Positions 1 to 14,938 are shown, numbered from the stretch's first letter. The stretch is DNA of 64,000 nucleotides from Nitrobacter sp. NHB1 (GCF_036964665.1 NZ_JBAMDA010000001.1:1240001-1304000), one strand, 5' to 3'. Translations and numbers: made by a program. Notes: generated from the sequence alone by a model not told the origin.

Positions 1-287
1 TTGATCAAATCATTCACGCAAAAGGTCTCTACATACAAGCTGGCCGACCCGGCGATCGTCTAATCAAGAATCCAAATGCACCAAAAGTCATCGCGAATAT
101 CCCTGAAACTGGCTTTGGCACGATGTGGGAAAAGATTTTCTTTAAAGCCGCAGTGAAGCGGGCGCGCGCAGATGGGATTGGCAGGCGGCAGGCCAAAGAA
201 GCTGCCCGCGAGTTTATTACCCAATGGAGGGAATTCGGAAACTTTCGTATCAACAAGAGGCTAACTGATTTTTCTTCCACCGACTAA
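1..287 (+). CDS. 3' end of an unknown protein (partial)
   Basis: An open frame enters from the left edge (in frame from base 3) and ends at a TAA at 285-287, giving about 94 C-terminal residues. The visible part is hydrophilic and basic, with a predicted helical Lys/Arg/Ala-rich stretch in its second half. I do not recognise a family. It is more AT-rich than the genes to its right and converges on the trmJ-like gene, whose stop lies 8 bases away. Because it has no start inside the window it could be a chance frame, but the lack of stops and the reasonable composition favour a real gene. Confidence 0.5.
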   Translation, partial: DQIIHAKGLYIQAGRPGDRLIKNPNAPKVIANIPETGFGTMWEKIFFKAAVKRARADGIGRRQAKEAAREFITQWREFGNFRINKRLTDFSSTD

Positions 288-295
288 AGAGCGCC

Positions 296-1507
296 CTACG
301 CCTTCCTGCCCTCACCCGTCTCCATCCTCACCGCCAGCCCATCCAGCACGCCTGCCAGATCCGCCTCCACCTTCGCCGCTTCGATCGCGACCACGCGATA
401 GCCGCGCTCGGCCAGCCACGCGGTGCGCGCGGCGCGATCGCGCGCGATGGCGTCGCTCTCGTTCGGATTGACCAGTTCGATCGCGACGCGCTGCACGAAC
501 GACACGAAATCCGGGATGTGCCGACCGACCGGGGTCTGGCGTTTGAACTGGCCGGCGAAGCGGCGGTCGCGCGTCAGCGATTGCCACAGAATGCGCTCGG
601 CATCGGTGGGATTGCGCCGCAGAAGCCGCGCCAGCCCGCGCACCGTGCTGCTGCTGTCCGCGGACGCTCCGCTCGGTCCCTGCTCGGCCAGCAACGCCCG
701 CAGCCGCGTCGCCTGCGCGCCGTCGAGCACGCCGCCCTTGGCCGGTCCTTTGCGCCCCTCGGCAATGGCCATCACCACGCCGTGCAGCGTATGCATGTCC
801 TGCTTGGTCGGCTCCATGCGGGTGAAGATGTTGCGCAGGTTGACCAGCATGGTGTCGCGCTTCTCGGCCGGGCGGAGGAATTCCACCTTGTCGAGTTCGC
901 TGACGAGATTGTCGAAGAACGCCTGCATCTGGTGCTGGGAGGCGCGCTCCGAACGCTCCGGCATCGCGAACGGCAACGCGGCTCGCGTCACCAGCTTGAA
1001 CCATTCGTAGCCCATCAGCAGCACGGCCTGCGCCAGGTTGAGCGAGGCGAAACCGGGATTGACCGGATAGGTGATGATGCGGTCGGCCATCGCCACCTCT
1101 TCATTCAGCAGGCCGGCGCGCTCGCGGCCGAACAGGATGCCGACATGGCCGCCGGCCACGATCTGCGCGGTCGCCTCAACGGCCGCCGCTTCCGGCGCCA
1201 CCACAGGCTTGGCCTGATCGTGGGCGCGCGCGGTGGTCGCGAATAGCAGCGTGCAGTCGGCGACCGCCTCGGCCACCGTCTCGAACAGCTCGACGTGCTT
1301 GAGGATGTGGTCGGCGCCCGCGGCTGAGCGCTGCGCCGCGACGTTGGGCCAGCCGTCGCGCGGGTTGACGATGCGCAGTCGCGTCAGGCCAAAGTTGCCC
1401 ATGGCGCGCGCCGCCATGCCGATGTTCTCGCCGAGCTGCGGCTCGACCAGAATCACGGTGGGGCCGACCGCGTCGATGCCGGTTTTTGTCCTGTCGGTGC
1501 CGGACAT
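296..1507 (-). CDS. TrmJ-like tRNA 2'-O-methyltransferase fused to a DUF559 domain
   Basis: This 403-residue protein starts with a SpoU/TrmH-type SPOUT methyltransferase domain. The three family motifs are visible: VEPQLGENIGMAARAM at 21-36, GILFGRERAGL at 123-133 and the knot motif around NPGFASLNLAQAV at 150-162. TrmJ proteins 2'-O-methylate position 32 of tRNAs and are usually about 240-260 residues. Residues about 290-390 add a DUF559 region (Vsr/PD-(D/E)xK nuclease-like), recognisable from LLRRNPTDAERILWQSL and PDFVSF. The usual ELDGxxH block reads ELVNPNES, so the nuclease site looks degenerate. The methyltransferase call is firm; the exact tRNA target and any role of the tail are inference. 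Confidence 0.85.
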   Translation of the reverse strand: MSGTDRTKTGIDAVGPTVILVEPQLGENIGMAARAMGNFGLTRLRIVNPRDGWPNVAAQRSAAGADHILKHVELFETVAEAVADCTLLFATTARAHDQAKPVVAPEAAAVEATAQIVAGGHVGILFGRERAGLLNEEVAMADRIITYPVNPGFASLNLAQAVLLMGYEWFKLVTRAALPFAMPERSERASQHQMQAFFDNLVSELDKVEFLRPAEKRDTMLVNLRNIFTRMEPTKQDMHTLHGVVMAIAEGRKGPAKGGVLDGAQATRLRALLAEQGPSGASADSSSTVRGLARLLRRNPTDAERILWQSLTRDRRFAGQFKRQTPVGRHIPDFVSFVQRVAIELVNPNESDAIARDRAARTAWLAERGYRVVAIEAAKVEADLAGVLDGLAVRMETGEGRKA

Positions 1508-1804
1508 TTCGCCTCGTCTTTCAGTTCAAGCTGAGATTCTGGTTCAACGGCCGCTCGCCGCGTCTTCGATTGCGCCTTTCCCGATTTTTCTCAAGCCAAA
1601 TAATGCACTTATGGAATCGGATTGAATTTGCAGCGGAAGATGAGCACTTGCCGCCAAGCTTCAGGCTGGTTCGCTGCGAAAAACGTCAGAACGTCTGGAA
1701 AATCAGCGCCGTAATGCAGTCCGTTCGCTTCCGCCCGCGCCGTCGCGGTGCTATAGCCCGACACTTGCAGGCTATCCCCCTCCTCCGAAACGGCCCGATC
1801 CCCC
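1508..1804. other. Divergent intergenic region between trmJ-like gene and icd
   Basis: About 300 bases between two divergent genes, so it must hold both promoters. I see no convincing -35/-10 pair, repeat or RNA gene. The icd start has only a weak Shine-Dalgarno match. Confidence 0.4.
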
Positions 1805-3022
1805 ATGGCAAAAATCAAGGTGACCAATCCCGTCGTCGAACTCGACGGCGACGAGATGACCCGGATCATCTGGAAATACATCAAGGACAAGTTGATCTAT
1901 CCGTTCCTGGATATCGACCTGATGTATTTCGACCTGGGGATGGAATCCCGCGACAAGACCGACGACAAGATCACGGTCGAGGCGGCGAACGCCATCAAGA
2001 AGGTGGGCGTCGGCGTGAAGTGCGCCACCATCACGCCGGACGAGGCGCGGGTGCAGGAGTTCGGCCTCAAGCACATGTGGAAGTCGCCGAACGGCACCAT
2101 CCGCAACATCCTCGGCGGCGTGATCTTCCGCGAGCCGATCATCTGCAGGAACGTGCCCCGCCTCGTTCCCGGCTGGACCAAGCCGATCATCATCGGCCGC
2201 CACGCCTACGGCGACCAGTATCGCGCCACCGACATCAGGTTTCCAGGCAAGGGCACCCTGAGCATGAAGTTCGTCGGCGAGGACGGCACGGTGATCGAGC
2301 GCGAGGTGTTCAAGGCGCCCGGCCCCGGAGTCGCGATGGAAATGTATAACCTCGACGATTCCATCATCGATTTTGCGCGCGCCTCGCTCAATTACGGCCT
2401 GCTGCGCGGCTATCCGGTCTATCTGTCGACAAAGAACACCATCCTCAAGGTCTATGACGGCCGCTTCAAGGACATCTTCCAGGACATCTACGACCGGGAG
2501 TTCAAAACGCAGTTCGAGGCCCGCAAGCTGACTTACGAGCATCGTCTCATCGACGACATGGTGGCTTCGGCGCTGAAATGGTCCGGCGGCTATGTCTGGG
2601 CCTGCAAGAACTACGACGGCGACGTGCAGTCGGACACGGTGGCGCAGGGCTACGGCTCGCTCGGCCTGATGACCTCGGTGCTGCTGACCCCGGACGGCCA
2701 GACGGTCGAGGCGGAAGCCGCCCACGGCACCGTGACCCGGCACTACCGCGAGCACCAGAAAGGCAAGGCGACCTCAACCAATTCGATCGCCTCGATCTTC
2801 GCCTGGACCCGCGGCCTGTCGCATCGCGCCAAGCTCGACGACAACGAGGCGCTGGCGAATTTCGCGGCCACGCTGGAGAAGGTCTGCGTCGAGACCGTCG
2901 AAGCCGGGTTCATGACCAAGGACCTCGCGCTTCTCGTCGGCGCCGACCAGCGCTGGCTGTCCACCACCGGCTTCCTCGACAAGGTGGCGGACAACCTGAC
3001 GACAGCGATGGCGACGTCGTAA
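1805..3022 (+). CDS. icd: NADP-dependent isocitrate dehydrogenase
   Basis: The 405-residue protein converts isocitrate to 2-oxoglutarate and CO2 in the TCA cycle, making NADPH. It belongs to the homodimeric, eukaryote-like subfamily typical of alphaproteobacteria rather than the E. coli type: it opens with [19 protein letters not shown] and has the substrate loop [12 protein letters not shown] near residue 95-106. The metal-binding aspartates lie in the C-terminal half. Full length with no breaks. It is transcribed away from the trmJ-like gene; no clear promoter or strong ribosome site is seen. A VOC-family gene follows 69 bases downstream. Confidence 0.97.
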   Translation: MAKIKVTNPVVELDGDEMTRIIWKYIKDKLIYPFLDIDLMYFDLGMESRDKTDDKITVEAANAIKKVGVGVKCATITPDEARVQEFGLKHMWKSPNGTIRNILGGVIFREPIICRNVPRLVPGWTKPIIIGRHAYGDQYRATDIRFPGKGTLSMKFVGEDGTVIEREVFKAPGPGVAMEMYNLDDSIIDFARASLNYGLLRGYPVYLSTKNTILKVYDGRFKDIFQDIYDREFKTQFEARKLTYEHRLIDDMVASALKWSGGYVWACKNYDGDVQSDTVAQGYGSLGLMTSVLLTPDGQTVEAEAAHGTVTRHYREHQKGKATSTNSIASIFAWTRGLSHRAKLDDNEALANFAATLEKVCVETVEAGFMTKDLALLVGADQRWLSTTGFLDKVADNLTTAMATS

Positions 3023-3091
3023 CGCTCGATCCATTTTTGTTCTTGATATGTTCCTGTCGACAGCGTAGCTTCCTCCCAAACGGAGGACGCT

Positions 3092-3490
3092 ATGATCGCT
3101 TATGTCACCATTGGTGCAATTGACGGCGATAAATCGGGCGACTTTTACGATGCCTTCTTTGATCCCATTGGCAGCGAACGCAAACTCGCAGGCGGTGGCT
3201 GGATCGGTTACGGCAAAAAGGGACCTGGCAAAACCATGATGGATTGCGATACCGCGATCTGCCCGCCGTTCGACGGCAAGGCCGCGCGGGCGGGCAATGG
3301 CATCATGGTCGCTTATGCCGCGCCCTCGCCGGAGGCTGTGAAAGCCGCGCATGACGGTGGAATGAAGAATGGCGGCACTGACGAAGGAGCGCCGGGCTTT
3401 CGTCCACCGGATGCAAAATCCGGATTTTACGCAGCGTATCTGCGGGATCCGACCGGCAACAAGCTGTGTGTGTTTTGCGTGGTGCAATGA
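3092..3490 (+). CDS. VOC (glyoxalase/bleomycin-resistance) superfamily protein
   Basis: A 132-residue cytosolic protein with the single-unit VOC pattern: an N-terminal strand (MIAYVTIGAID), a central GNGIMVAYAAPSPEAVKAAHD segment and the C-terminal YLRDPTGNKLCVF signature that ends these domains. VOC proteins are metal-dependent isomerases, dioxygenases or binding proteins; the substrate cannot be read from the sequence. A good Shine-Dalgarno GGAGG sits 5 bases before the ATG. It follows icd on the same strand and converges on alaS, whose stop is 31 bases away. Confidence 0.85.
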   Translation: MIAYVTIGAIDGDKSGDFYDAFFDPIGSERKLAGGGWIGYGKKGPGKTMMDCDTAICPPFDGKAARAGNGIMVAYAAPSPEAVKAAHDGGMKNGGTDEGAPGFRPPDAKSGFYAAYLRDPTGNKLCVFCVVQ

Positions 3491-3521
3491 GCAGCCGCTC
3501 GAACCGCGAGCATCGGATGGC

Positions 3522-6200
<2,679 letters not shown>

Positions 6201-6238
6201 TGTGTTCCATCGCGTCAGTTAAGGGCTCGCGGCCCTGA

Positions 6239-6290
6239 GCGCGTATTCCGCAAAAGTGGGTACCGGTTTTGCGATCAGAATACGCGCAAG
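6239..6290. repeat. Dispersed intergenic palindrome, family A
   Basis: A 52-base element of the form GCGCGTATTCCGCAAAAGTG...CGGTTTTGCGATCAGAATACGCGC whose ends pair (GCGCGTATTC with GAATACGCGC). Related copies occur at 37893, 42000 and 58701. It lies between alaS and the gcv leader. Confidence 0.85.
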
Positions 6291-6415
6291 TTTGCAGTCG
6301 CATTTTGTCCAGCGACCGCTTTTAGACGGGGGTGGCCGGACTGTCCAGAAAGTGTGCAGGAGGATCAGGGGCTTGGCCGGTTCAAATAACATCCGTTGAA
6401 AGATGCTGCGGTGCG

Positions 6416-6453
6416 TTGACAGTCTTGTTGAAACCGTATTTTCCTCATATCTG
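6416..6453 (+). promoter_or_regulatory. Candidate gcv operon promoter
   Basis: Just upstream of the riboswitch there is TTGTTG (6425-6430), a 17-base spacer and TATCTG (6448-6453). An alternative is TTGACA at 6416-6421 with TATTTT at 6437-6442 (15-base spacer). Either would start transcription close to the aptamer. Pattern only. Confidence 0.35.
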
Positions 6454-6460
6454 ATTGTAA

Positions 6461-6650
6461 GTCGCGTCGGGAGAGATCGGCCGCTTCTGAAGGGAAGCCG
6501 GCCGGCGCCGAAGGAGCAACCGCCCCGGAAACTCTCAGGCAAACGGACCGCGCGACTCGTTACATCTGGAAAGAGACCCTGCGGGCCGACGGTCCGGGAG
6601 GGTCCGCCGACGGGATAATACTCTCAGGCACAGCGACAGATGGGGTCTCT
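6461..6650 (+). promoter_or_regulatory. Tandem glycine riboswitch
   Basis: Two glycine aptamers lie head to tail before gcvT. The first (about 6461-6557) has GGGAGAG, the conserved GCCGAAGGAGCAA core (6507-6519) and GGAAACTCTCAGGCA. The second (about 6564-6650) has GGAAAGAGACC, GCCGACGGGATAA and a second CTCTCAGGCA (6621-6630). This arrangement is the classic leader that turns on the glycine cleavage operon when glycine is abundant. The expression platform lies between the second aptamer and the gcvT ribosome site at about 6685-6691. No obvious terminator stem with a U-run is seen, so control may be at translation initiation. Confidence 0.95.
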
Positions 6651-6695
6651 AACGGGTTTTCAGGGAATCGTCCCTTTGTAACCGCGAGGCCCCTG

Positions 6696-7847
6696 ATGGT
6701 AACGGACGTTTCCGAAGCTCCGGTTCTGCAACGAACACCCCTGCACGCCCTGCACCTGGCGCGCGGCGGCCGGATGGTGCCGTTCGCGGGCCATGACATG
6801 CCGGTTCAGTACGCATCCGGCGTGCTGAAGGAACATCTCCATACCCGCGCCGGCGCCGGCCTGTTCGATGTCTCGCACATGGGCCAGATCGCGCTGCGGC
6901 CCAAATCCGGCAAGGTCGCCGACGCCGCGCTGGCGCTGGAGCGGCTGGTGCCGCAGGACATCGTGGCGGTCGCGCCGGGACGGCAGCGCTATGCCCTGTT
7001 CACCAATGCGGCCGGCGGCCTGCTCGACGACCTGATGGTGGCCAATTTCGGCGACCACCTGTTTCTGGTGGTCAATGGAGCCTGCAAGGCCGCCGACGAG
7101 GCGCATCTGCGCGAGCACCTTTCCGATGTCTGCACGATCGAGGTCCTCGCGGATCGCGCGCTGGTCGCGCTGCAAGGCCCGAAGGCGGCGTCCGTGCTGG
7201 CGAAGGTCTGCCCTGAAGCGTCCGCGATGCGCTTCATGGATGCCGGGCCGCAGCGGGCGGACGACATCGACTGCTTCGTCTCGCGGTCCGGCTACACCGG
7301 CGAAGACGGCTTCGAGATCTCGATTCCCGCGATACAGGCCGAAGCGCTGGTGTCCGGGCTGCTCGACGATCCCGACGTGATGCTGGTCGGCCTCGGCGCC
7401 CGCGACAGCCTGCGGCTCGAGGCCGGCCTCTGCCTTTACGGTCATGACATCGACGCCACGACAACGCCGGTCGAGGCCGCGCTGGAATGGTCGGTGCAGA
7501 AAATCCGGCGAAGCGGCGGCGCGCGCGCCGGCGGTTTCCCCGGCACGAACGTGATTCTCCCCCAATTCGAGCAAGGCGCGTCCCGCCGCCGTGTCGGGCT
7601 GAGGCCGGAAGGCCGTGCGCCGGTGCGCGAAGGCGCGCCGCTGTTCGCCGAAGCAGGCTCTGCCGATCCGATCGGCATCGTGACATCGGGCGGCTTCGGA
7701 CCGAGCTTCAATGCCCCGGTCGCGATGGGCTATCTGCCGACATCACACGCCGCCATCGGCGGCACGGTCTTTGCTGACGTACGCGGACAGCGGCTGCCGC
7801 TGCGCGTATCCGCGATGCCTTTCGTTCCCCATAATTACAAGCGCTGA
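6696..7847 (+). CDS. gcvT: Glycine cleavage system aminomethyltransferase (T protein)
   Basis: A 383-residue T protein, which releases ammonia from the aminomethyl-lipoyl arm of GcvH and passes the one-carbon unit to tetrahydrofolate. Recognisable features are the N-terminal LHLARGGRMVPFAGHDMPVQY segment, AGLFDVSHMGQI, the SRSGYTGEDGFEI motif and the C-terminal GIVTSGGFGPSFNAPVAMGYL. Start chosen at the ATG with GAGG 7 bases upstream, 45 bases after the riboswitch. First gene of gcvT-gcvH-gcvP, with only 9 bases to gcvH. Confidence 0.97.
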   Translation: MVTDVSEAPVLQRTPLHALHLARGGRMVPFAGHDMPVQYASGVLKEHLHTRAGAGLFDVSHMGQIALRPKSGKVADAALALERLVPQDIVAVAPGRQRYALFTNAAGGLLDDLMVANFGDHLFLVVNGACKAADEAHLREHLSDVCTIEVLADRALVALQGPKAASVLAKVCPEASAMRFMDAGPQRADDIDCFVSRSGYTGEDGFEISIPAIQAEALVSGLLDDPDVMLVGLGARDSLRLEAGLCLYGHDIDATTTPVEAALEWSVQKIRRSGGARAGGFPGTNVILPQFEQGASRRRVGLRPEGRAPVREGAPLFAEAGSADPIGIVTSGGFGPSFNAPVAMGYLPTSHAAIGGTVFADVRGQRLPLRVSAMPFVPHNYKR

Positions 7848-7856
7848 GGATTTGTC

Positions 7857-8222
7857 ATGACCGTTTTATACACCACCGATCACGAATGGCTCCACATCGA
7901 GGGCGATACCGCGACCATCGGCATCACCGACCACGCGCAGTCGCAACTCGGCGACATCGTGTTCGTCGAACTGCCAAAAGTCGGACGCCAGTTGAAGAAA
8001 GCCGAAACTGCTGCGGTGGTCGAGTCGGTCAAGGCGGCCTCCGACGTCTACGCGCCGATTACGGGTGAAGTCATTGAAGTGAACGATGCGCTCGGCGCGG
8101 AGCCGGCGCTGGTCAATTCCGATGCCGACGGCAAGGCCTGGATTTTCAAGCTCAGAATCGCCGACAAGAACGAGCTTGACGGTCTGATGAATGAGGCCGC
8201 CTACAAGGCGCACACAGCGTGA
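7857..8222 (+). CDS. gcvH: Glycine cleavage system H protein
   Basis: The 121-residue lipoyl carrier that shuttles the aminomethyl group between GcvP, GcvT and the L protein. The lipoyl-accepting lysine lies in [13 protein letters not shown] near residue 60, and the N-terminus [13 protein letters not shown] is characteristic. It has a Shine-Dalgarno GAGGA and is the middle gene of the operon, 73 bases before the gcvP start. Confidence 0.98.
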   Translation: MTVLYTTDHEWLHIEGDTATIGITDHAQSQLGDIVFVELPKVGRQLKKAETAAVVESVKAASDVYAPITGEVIEVNDALGAEPALVNSDADGKAWIFKLRIADKNELDGLMNEAAYKAHTA

Positions 8223-8295
8223 GCATTTCTGTCGTGCCCGGCACAAAACGGGACATGACGCATTAAACTTAACCTATGCATCGAGGAGCAATCCG

Positions 8296-11160
<2,865 letters not shown>

Positions 11161-11684
11161 AAGATCACCGCCATCCAGAGGATCCGGCTGAAATGAGGCG
11201 TCATCGGCCGCGAAAGCGGACGATCCAGTAACCGAAGCGCACGCGACCGAAGTCGAGGCTAGAGCCTTTTTGCTTCTGATGGAATCGGAAGCGGAGCTCT
11301 ATGATTTTGATTTGACGCGTTTTCTTCACGCGAACCGGTATCCATCCTCGGGTCAAGCCCGAGGACATGCTTCGCTTGAAAACGCTCTAATATGATTACT
11401 GGATACTCCGCTTTCGCGGAGTATGACGGCTTTCGTGTTGCACCTTCGCCCGCAAAGCTGCTTCCCGGTCGACCACGGAGGTGCGCGACAGCAAAGCCGG
11501 GGAGGATGTCCTCCGAGGGCGATCAAAAACAACAACGGACGCTGGGGATGTCGGCAACTCAACATCCACAGCGCCCGCCTGCTTCCGAGAGGTGCGACAT
11601 ACGCTTCCGCAAAGGATTCCCGTCTTCGCGGATCGCACCGAGCCCACGAGCCCGTGCCCGGAATAATTCTCTATCGGCCGACTT
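11161..11684. other. Gap between gcvP and recA 3' ends
   Basis: A 524-base convergent gap. It holds a long family D repeat (11260-11391) and a small hairpin ACTCCGCTTTCGCGGAGT near 11404-11421. The remainder (11430-11684) shows no credible gene or RNA. Confidence 0.5.
11260..11391. repeat. Dispersed intergenic repeat, family D
   Basis: A 132-base composite element. It starts TAGAGCC, contains a small palindrome (TTCTGATGGAATCGGAAG), the block GATTTTGATTTGACGCGTTTT, and the pairing CCTCGGGTCAAGCCCGAGG, and ends AAAACGCTCTAAT. Close copies lie at 23509 and 34008, both also at gene ends. Confidence 0.9.
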
Positions 11685-12773
<1,089 letters not shown>

Positions 12774-12844
12774 AGGCCGGGCTCCTTATGAACGGGATTC
12801 GCGGGGGGGACAACGAATGGCGTTGTGGGGCATCAGGTAGAACT

Positions 12845-12873
12845 AATGTACCTTATTTGTTCTCAGTTCGCAA
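12845..12873 (-). promoter_or_regulatory. recA promoter
   Basis: Read on the minus strand: TTGCGA (12868-12873), a 17-base spacer and TACATT (12845-12850), about 75 bases before the recA start codon. The -35 box lies inside the LexA site, which fits repression by promoter occlusion. Pattern-based. Confidence 0.55.
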
Positions 12874-12880
12874 TATGTTC
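12866..12880 (-). promoter_or_regulatory. LexA (SOS) box of recA
   Basis: The minus strand reads GAACATATTGCGAAC, an exact GAAC-N7-GAAC direct repeat, the LexA operator form known from alphaproteobacteria. It overlaps the predicted -35 box. A further GAAC lies 3 bases on. Confidence 0.85.
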
Positions 12881-12886
12881 TTTTTA

Positions 12887-12894
12887 TCAGAACG
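12887..12894. repeat. Target-site duplication, left copy
   Basis: TCAGAACG directly before the left inverted end of the transposon; the identical 8 bases follow the right end at 14931-14938. Confidence 0.93.
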
Positions 12895-12918
12895 CAGATT
12901 TATCCCTTGACGACAAGT
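12895..12918. repeat. Left terminal inverted repeat
   Basis: 24 bases identical to the reverse complement of 14907-14930. The open frame of the protease gene begins inside it at a GTG (12917), though the ATG at 12929 is a likelier start. Confidence 0.95.
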
Positions 12919-12928
12919 GACGATTGCG

Positions 12929-14020
12929 ATGTACCAGACTAGAACGCGACTGCAGTATGGTTTTGATTCGCCCCGCCATGGGCCAATGCGGAGCGTCCCT
13001 GGTTTCAAAATGCTGCTTCGGGAAGACCTTCGAAAGTGCATCGCCTTTATCGGCACGCCGGGGCCAAAGGAAAACGGCGGCATAACTTGCTGTGCGACTG
13101 GTTTTTTTATCGGATACGGCGGCTCACGTTATTTAGTCACCGCGCAGCATGTGGCTGTTGGTCTTGGTGATGATCCTTATCTAATCCGTCTCAACAAGAC
13201 TGACGGAACGGCAGACAACATCACTGTTGATCCGCTGACGGATAACGTTCGTTGGTTTGTGAATGAAGCCGACCCTGATGTTGATCTGGCAGTAATGCCC
13301 TTCAACTACGCCTTAAGAGAGGCTGGTTACGAGTGCTTGTTTCTGAATGGTCCCGACTTCATTCGAGAGATGAACCCGCAAATCTCGCCGCCGGGCATTG
13401 GGGACTTCTGTTACACGCTTGGGCTATTCCAGTTGGTAGCGGGCAAGAAGCAAAATCTGCCTGTTGTCCATCGTGGTAGTCTCGCGATGATAGCTAATGA
13501 AGAGCGTATTCCCGTTTGGGATTGGTTAGCGCCGCCCGGCTCCGGGAAAGTTAGACAAGTACAGTGTCATCTAGTCGAGACTCAAAGCTTGCAGGGGTTA
13601 AGTGGCGCGCCAGTATTTGGGCGCGCATCCTTCGACATCGAAGGTTTTCCGGTTAGTGGATCGGAAGAGAAGATGACAATCAGAACTGCTGAACTCGGCG
13701 TGAGTCTATTGGGTATTTGGCAAGGTTCATGGGACGCTCCGCCGGGATCTATTCTTGGCGTTCAGGAGCATGGGTCATTTCGCGTTCCGGTCGGGATGGG
13801 TGTAGTAGTCCCAACAAAGAAGCTTATTGAGCTATTGGAAACGGAGCCAGTCGTGAATCAACGAGAAGATCACAAGCGCAAGTTTGCTAACGCCGCAACA
13901 CTCGATTCCGCATTTCCCGAGAAATCCGTCCCTCCCGCCATCGGCGCAAACCCCACTCACCGAGAGGATTTCATGCGTCTTGTAGGCGCGGCAGCGCGAA
14001 AGCCTCCACAAGAAGGTTAA
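12929..14020 (+). CDS. Trypsin-like serine peptidase (transposon passenger)
   Basis: A protein of about 363 residues with a complete chymotrypsin-fold triad. Numbered from the ATG, ATGFFIGYGGSRYLVTAQHV gives His74, DPDVDLAVMP gives Asp119 and LQGLSGAPVF gives Ser225 with its oxyanion glycine. No signal peptide or PDZ domain is seen, so it is probably cytosolic. The last 60 or so residues look disordered. The start is uncertain: GTG at 12917, ATG at 12929 and later ATGs are possible and none has a strong ribosome site. Codon use is less GC-rich than in the neighbouring core genes. It lies inside the transposon and overlaps the transposase 3' end. Target and benefit are unknown. Confidence 0.8.
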   Translation: MYQTRTRLQYGFDSPRHGPMRSVPGFKMLLREDLRKCIAFIGTPGPKENGGITCCATGFFIGYGGSRYLVTAQHVAVGLGDDPYLIRLNKTDGTADNITVDPLTDNVRWFVNEADPDVDLAVMPFNYALREAGYECLFLNGPDFIREMNPQISPPGIGDFCYTLGLFQLVAGKKQNLPVVHRGSLAMIANEERIPVWDWLAPPGSGKVRQVQCHLVETQSLQGLSGAPVFGRASFDIEGFPVSGSEEKMTIRTAELGVSLLGIWQGSWDAPPGSILGVQEHGSFRVPVGMGVVVPTKKLIELLETEPVVNQREDHKRKFANAATLDSAFPEKSVPPAIGANPTHREDFMRLVGAAARKPPQEG

Positions 14021-14846
14021 ACATCGCCCAGTGCGACTTACGCATGTTGCGGCGATAGCTAAATTCGCTGACGTACTTCCAAGAATGCTTCGCTGAGATA
14101 TGGACGTGAGTGCCCTTGATGGCGCGTTTGAACAGCGACCAATGGCTTTCCAGCCCGTTCACATGATGAATGCCTCGAACGTACTCTTTCGCGGAATGAT
14201 TGACGGTGCCGTGGTCGTAAGCATGGCGAAGGCCATGGTAGGCTTTATGTTCGTCGGTGCTGATGATCGTGCCAGCCGGGATGTTTTCGTTGATGATGCC
14301 TTCAACCGTATAGGTAGTCACATCCGGGATCGGCGCGGCCAGCAAGCGCCCGTCGCGCTGTAGCATCCCGAAAACGACCGTCTTGTTGTCAGGCTCACCT
14401 TGCTTGCGACGGCCTCCAACGTGCGTTTCGTCAATTTCAATGTGGCCATCCATAGGGCCGCCCCACTTGTCATCTGCCGCAGCCATCAGCTTGCGAAGTT
14501 CATGGCACATACGCCATGCACATTTGTACGTGACACCCAACTGTCGCTCGACCTCCTTAGCCGCAACGCCGTGGCGGGTGCTGGTCATCAGGTACATGGC
14601 AAAGAACCACTTGGTCAGGTTGGTGCGAGACTTGTGGAAGATCGTTCCGGCGGCCGGGTAAACATGGTGGCCACATTCCTGACAGGCATAAGCTCGACGC
14701 TTGCTCATAGGGTGGAACGTCGCCCGCTGTTTGCAGCTGGGGCAAACAATCTCGGTCCCACCGAAGTTGATTTCCATCAGCTTGGCGAGGCAGGCGGCAT
14801 CGTTGGGATATTCCTCTTGGAACTGCTTGAACGTGTATTTTGCCAT
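13971..14846 (-). CDS. IS1595-family transposase
   Basis: A 291-residue DDE transposase. The N-terminal zinc ribbon has C35-x2-C38 and C55-x2-C58 (CPSC, CQEC). The catalytic core shows EIDETHVGGR (Asp139), ISTDEHKAY (Asp198) and HHVNGLESHWSLFKRAIKG (Glu233, Lys240), the order seen in IS1595 (ISXO2-like) enzymes. The frame is intact and the inverted ends are perfect, so it is probably active. Its last 50 bases overlap the end of the protease gene on the other strand. Confidence 0.95.
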   Translation of the reverse strand: MAKYTFKQFQEEYPNDAACLAKLMEINFGGTEIVCPSCKQRATFHPMSKRRAYACQECGHHVYPAAGTIFHKSRTNLTKWFFAMYLMTSTRHGVAAKEVERQLGVTYKCAWRMCHELRKLMAAADDKWGGPMDGHIEIDETHVGGRRKQGEPDNKTVVFGMLQRDGRLLAAPIPDVTTYTVEGIINENIPAGTIISTDEHKAYHGLRHAYDHGTVNHSAKEYVRGIHHVNGLESHWSLFKRAIKGTHVHISAKHSWKYVSEFSYRRNMRKSHWAMFNLLVEAFALPRLQDA

Positions 14847-14906
14847 CGTCTTATCCCCTTCGCGGGCCAGCTACCTGCGATTGAGGGATAGCCTATCGAA
14901 CGGATT

Positions 14907-14930
14907 ACTTGTCGTCAAGGGATAAATCTG
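14907..14930. repeat. Right terminal inverted repeat
   Basis: Exact reverse complement of the left end at 12895-12918. Confidence 0.95.
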
Positions 14931-14938
14931 TCAGAACG
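14931..14938. repeat. Target-site duplication, right copy
   Basis: TCAGAACG, identical to 12887-12894. Confidence 0.93.

Larger units (their letters stand above)
12895..14930. mobile_element. IS1595-family transposon with a protease passenger gene
   Basis: A 2036-base element with perfect 24-base inverted ends: 12895-12918 (reading CAGATTTATCCCTTGACGAC and on) and its reverse complement at 14907-14930. It is flanked by the 8-base direct duplication TCAGAACG, the size IS1595-family elements make. It carries a DDE transposase on the minus strand and a trypsin-like protease gene on the plus strand, the two converging and overlapping by about 50 bases. Perfect ends, matching duplication and intact genes suggest recent insertion. 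IS1595-family members with passenger genes are known; the subgroup needs an ISfinder comparison. Confidence 0.95.
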
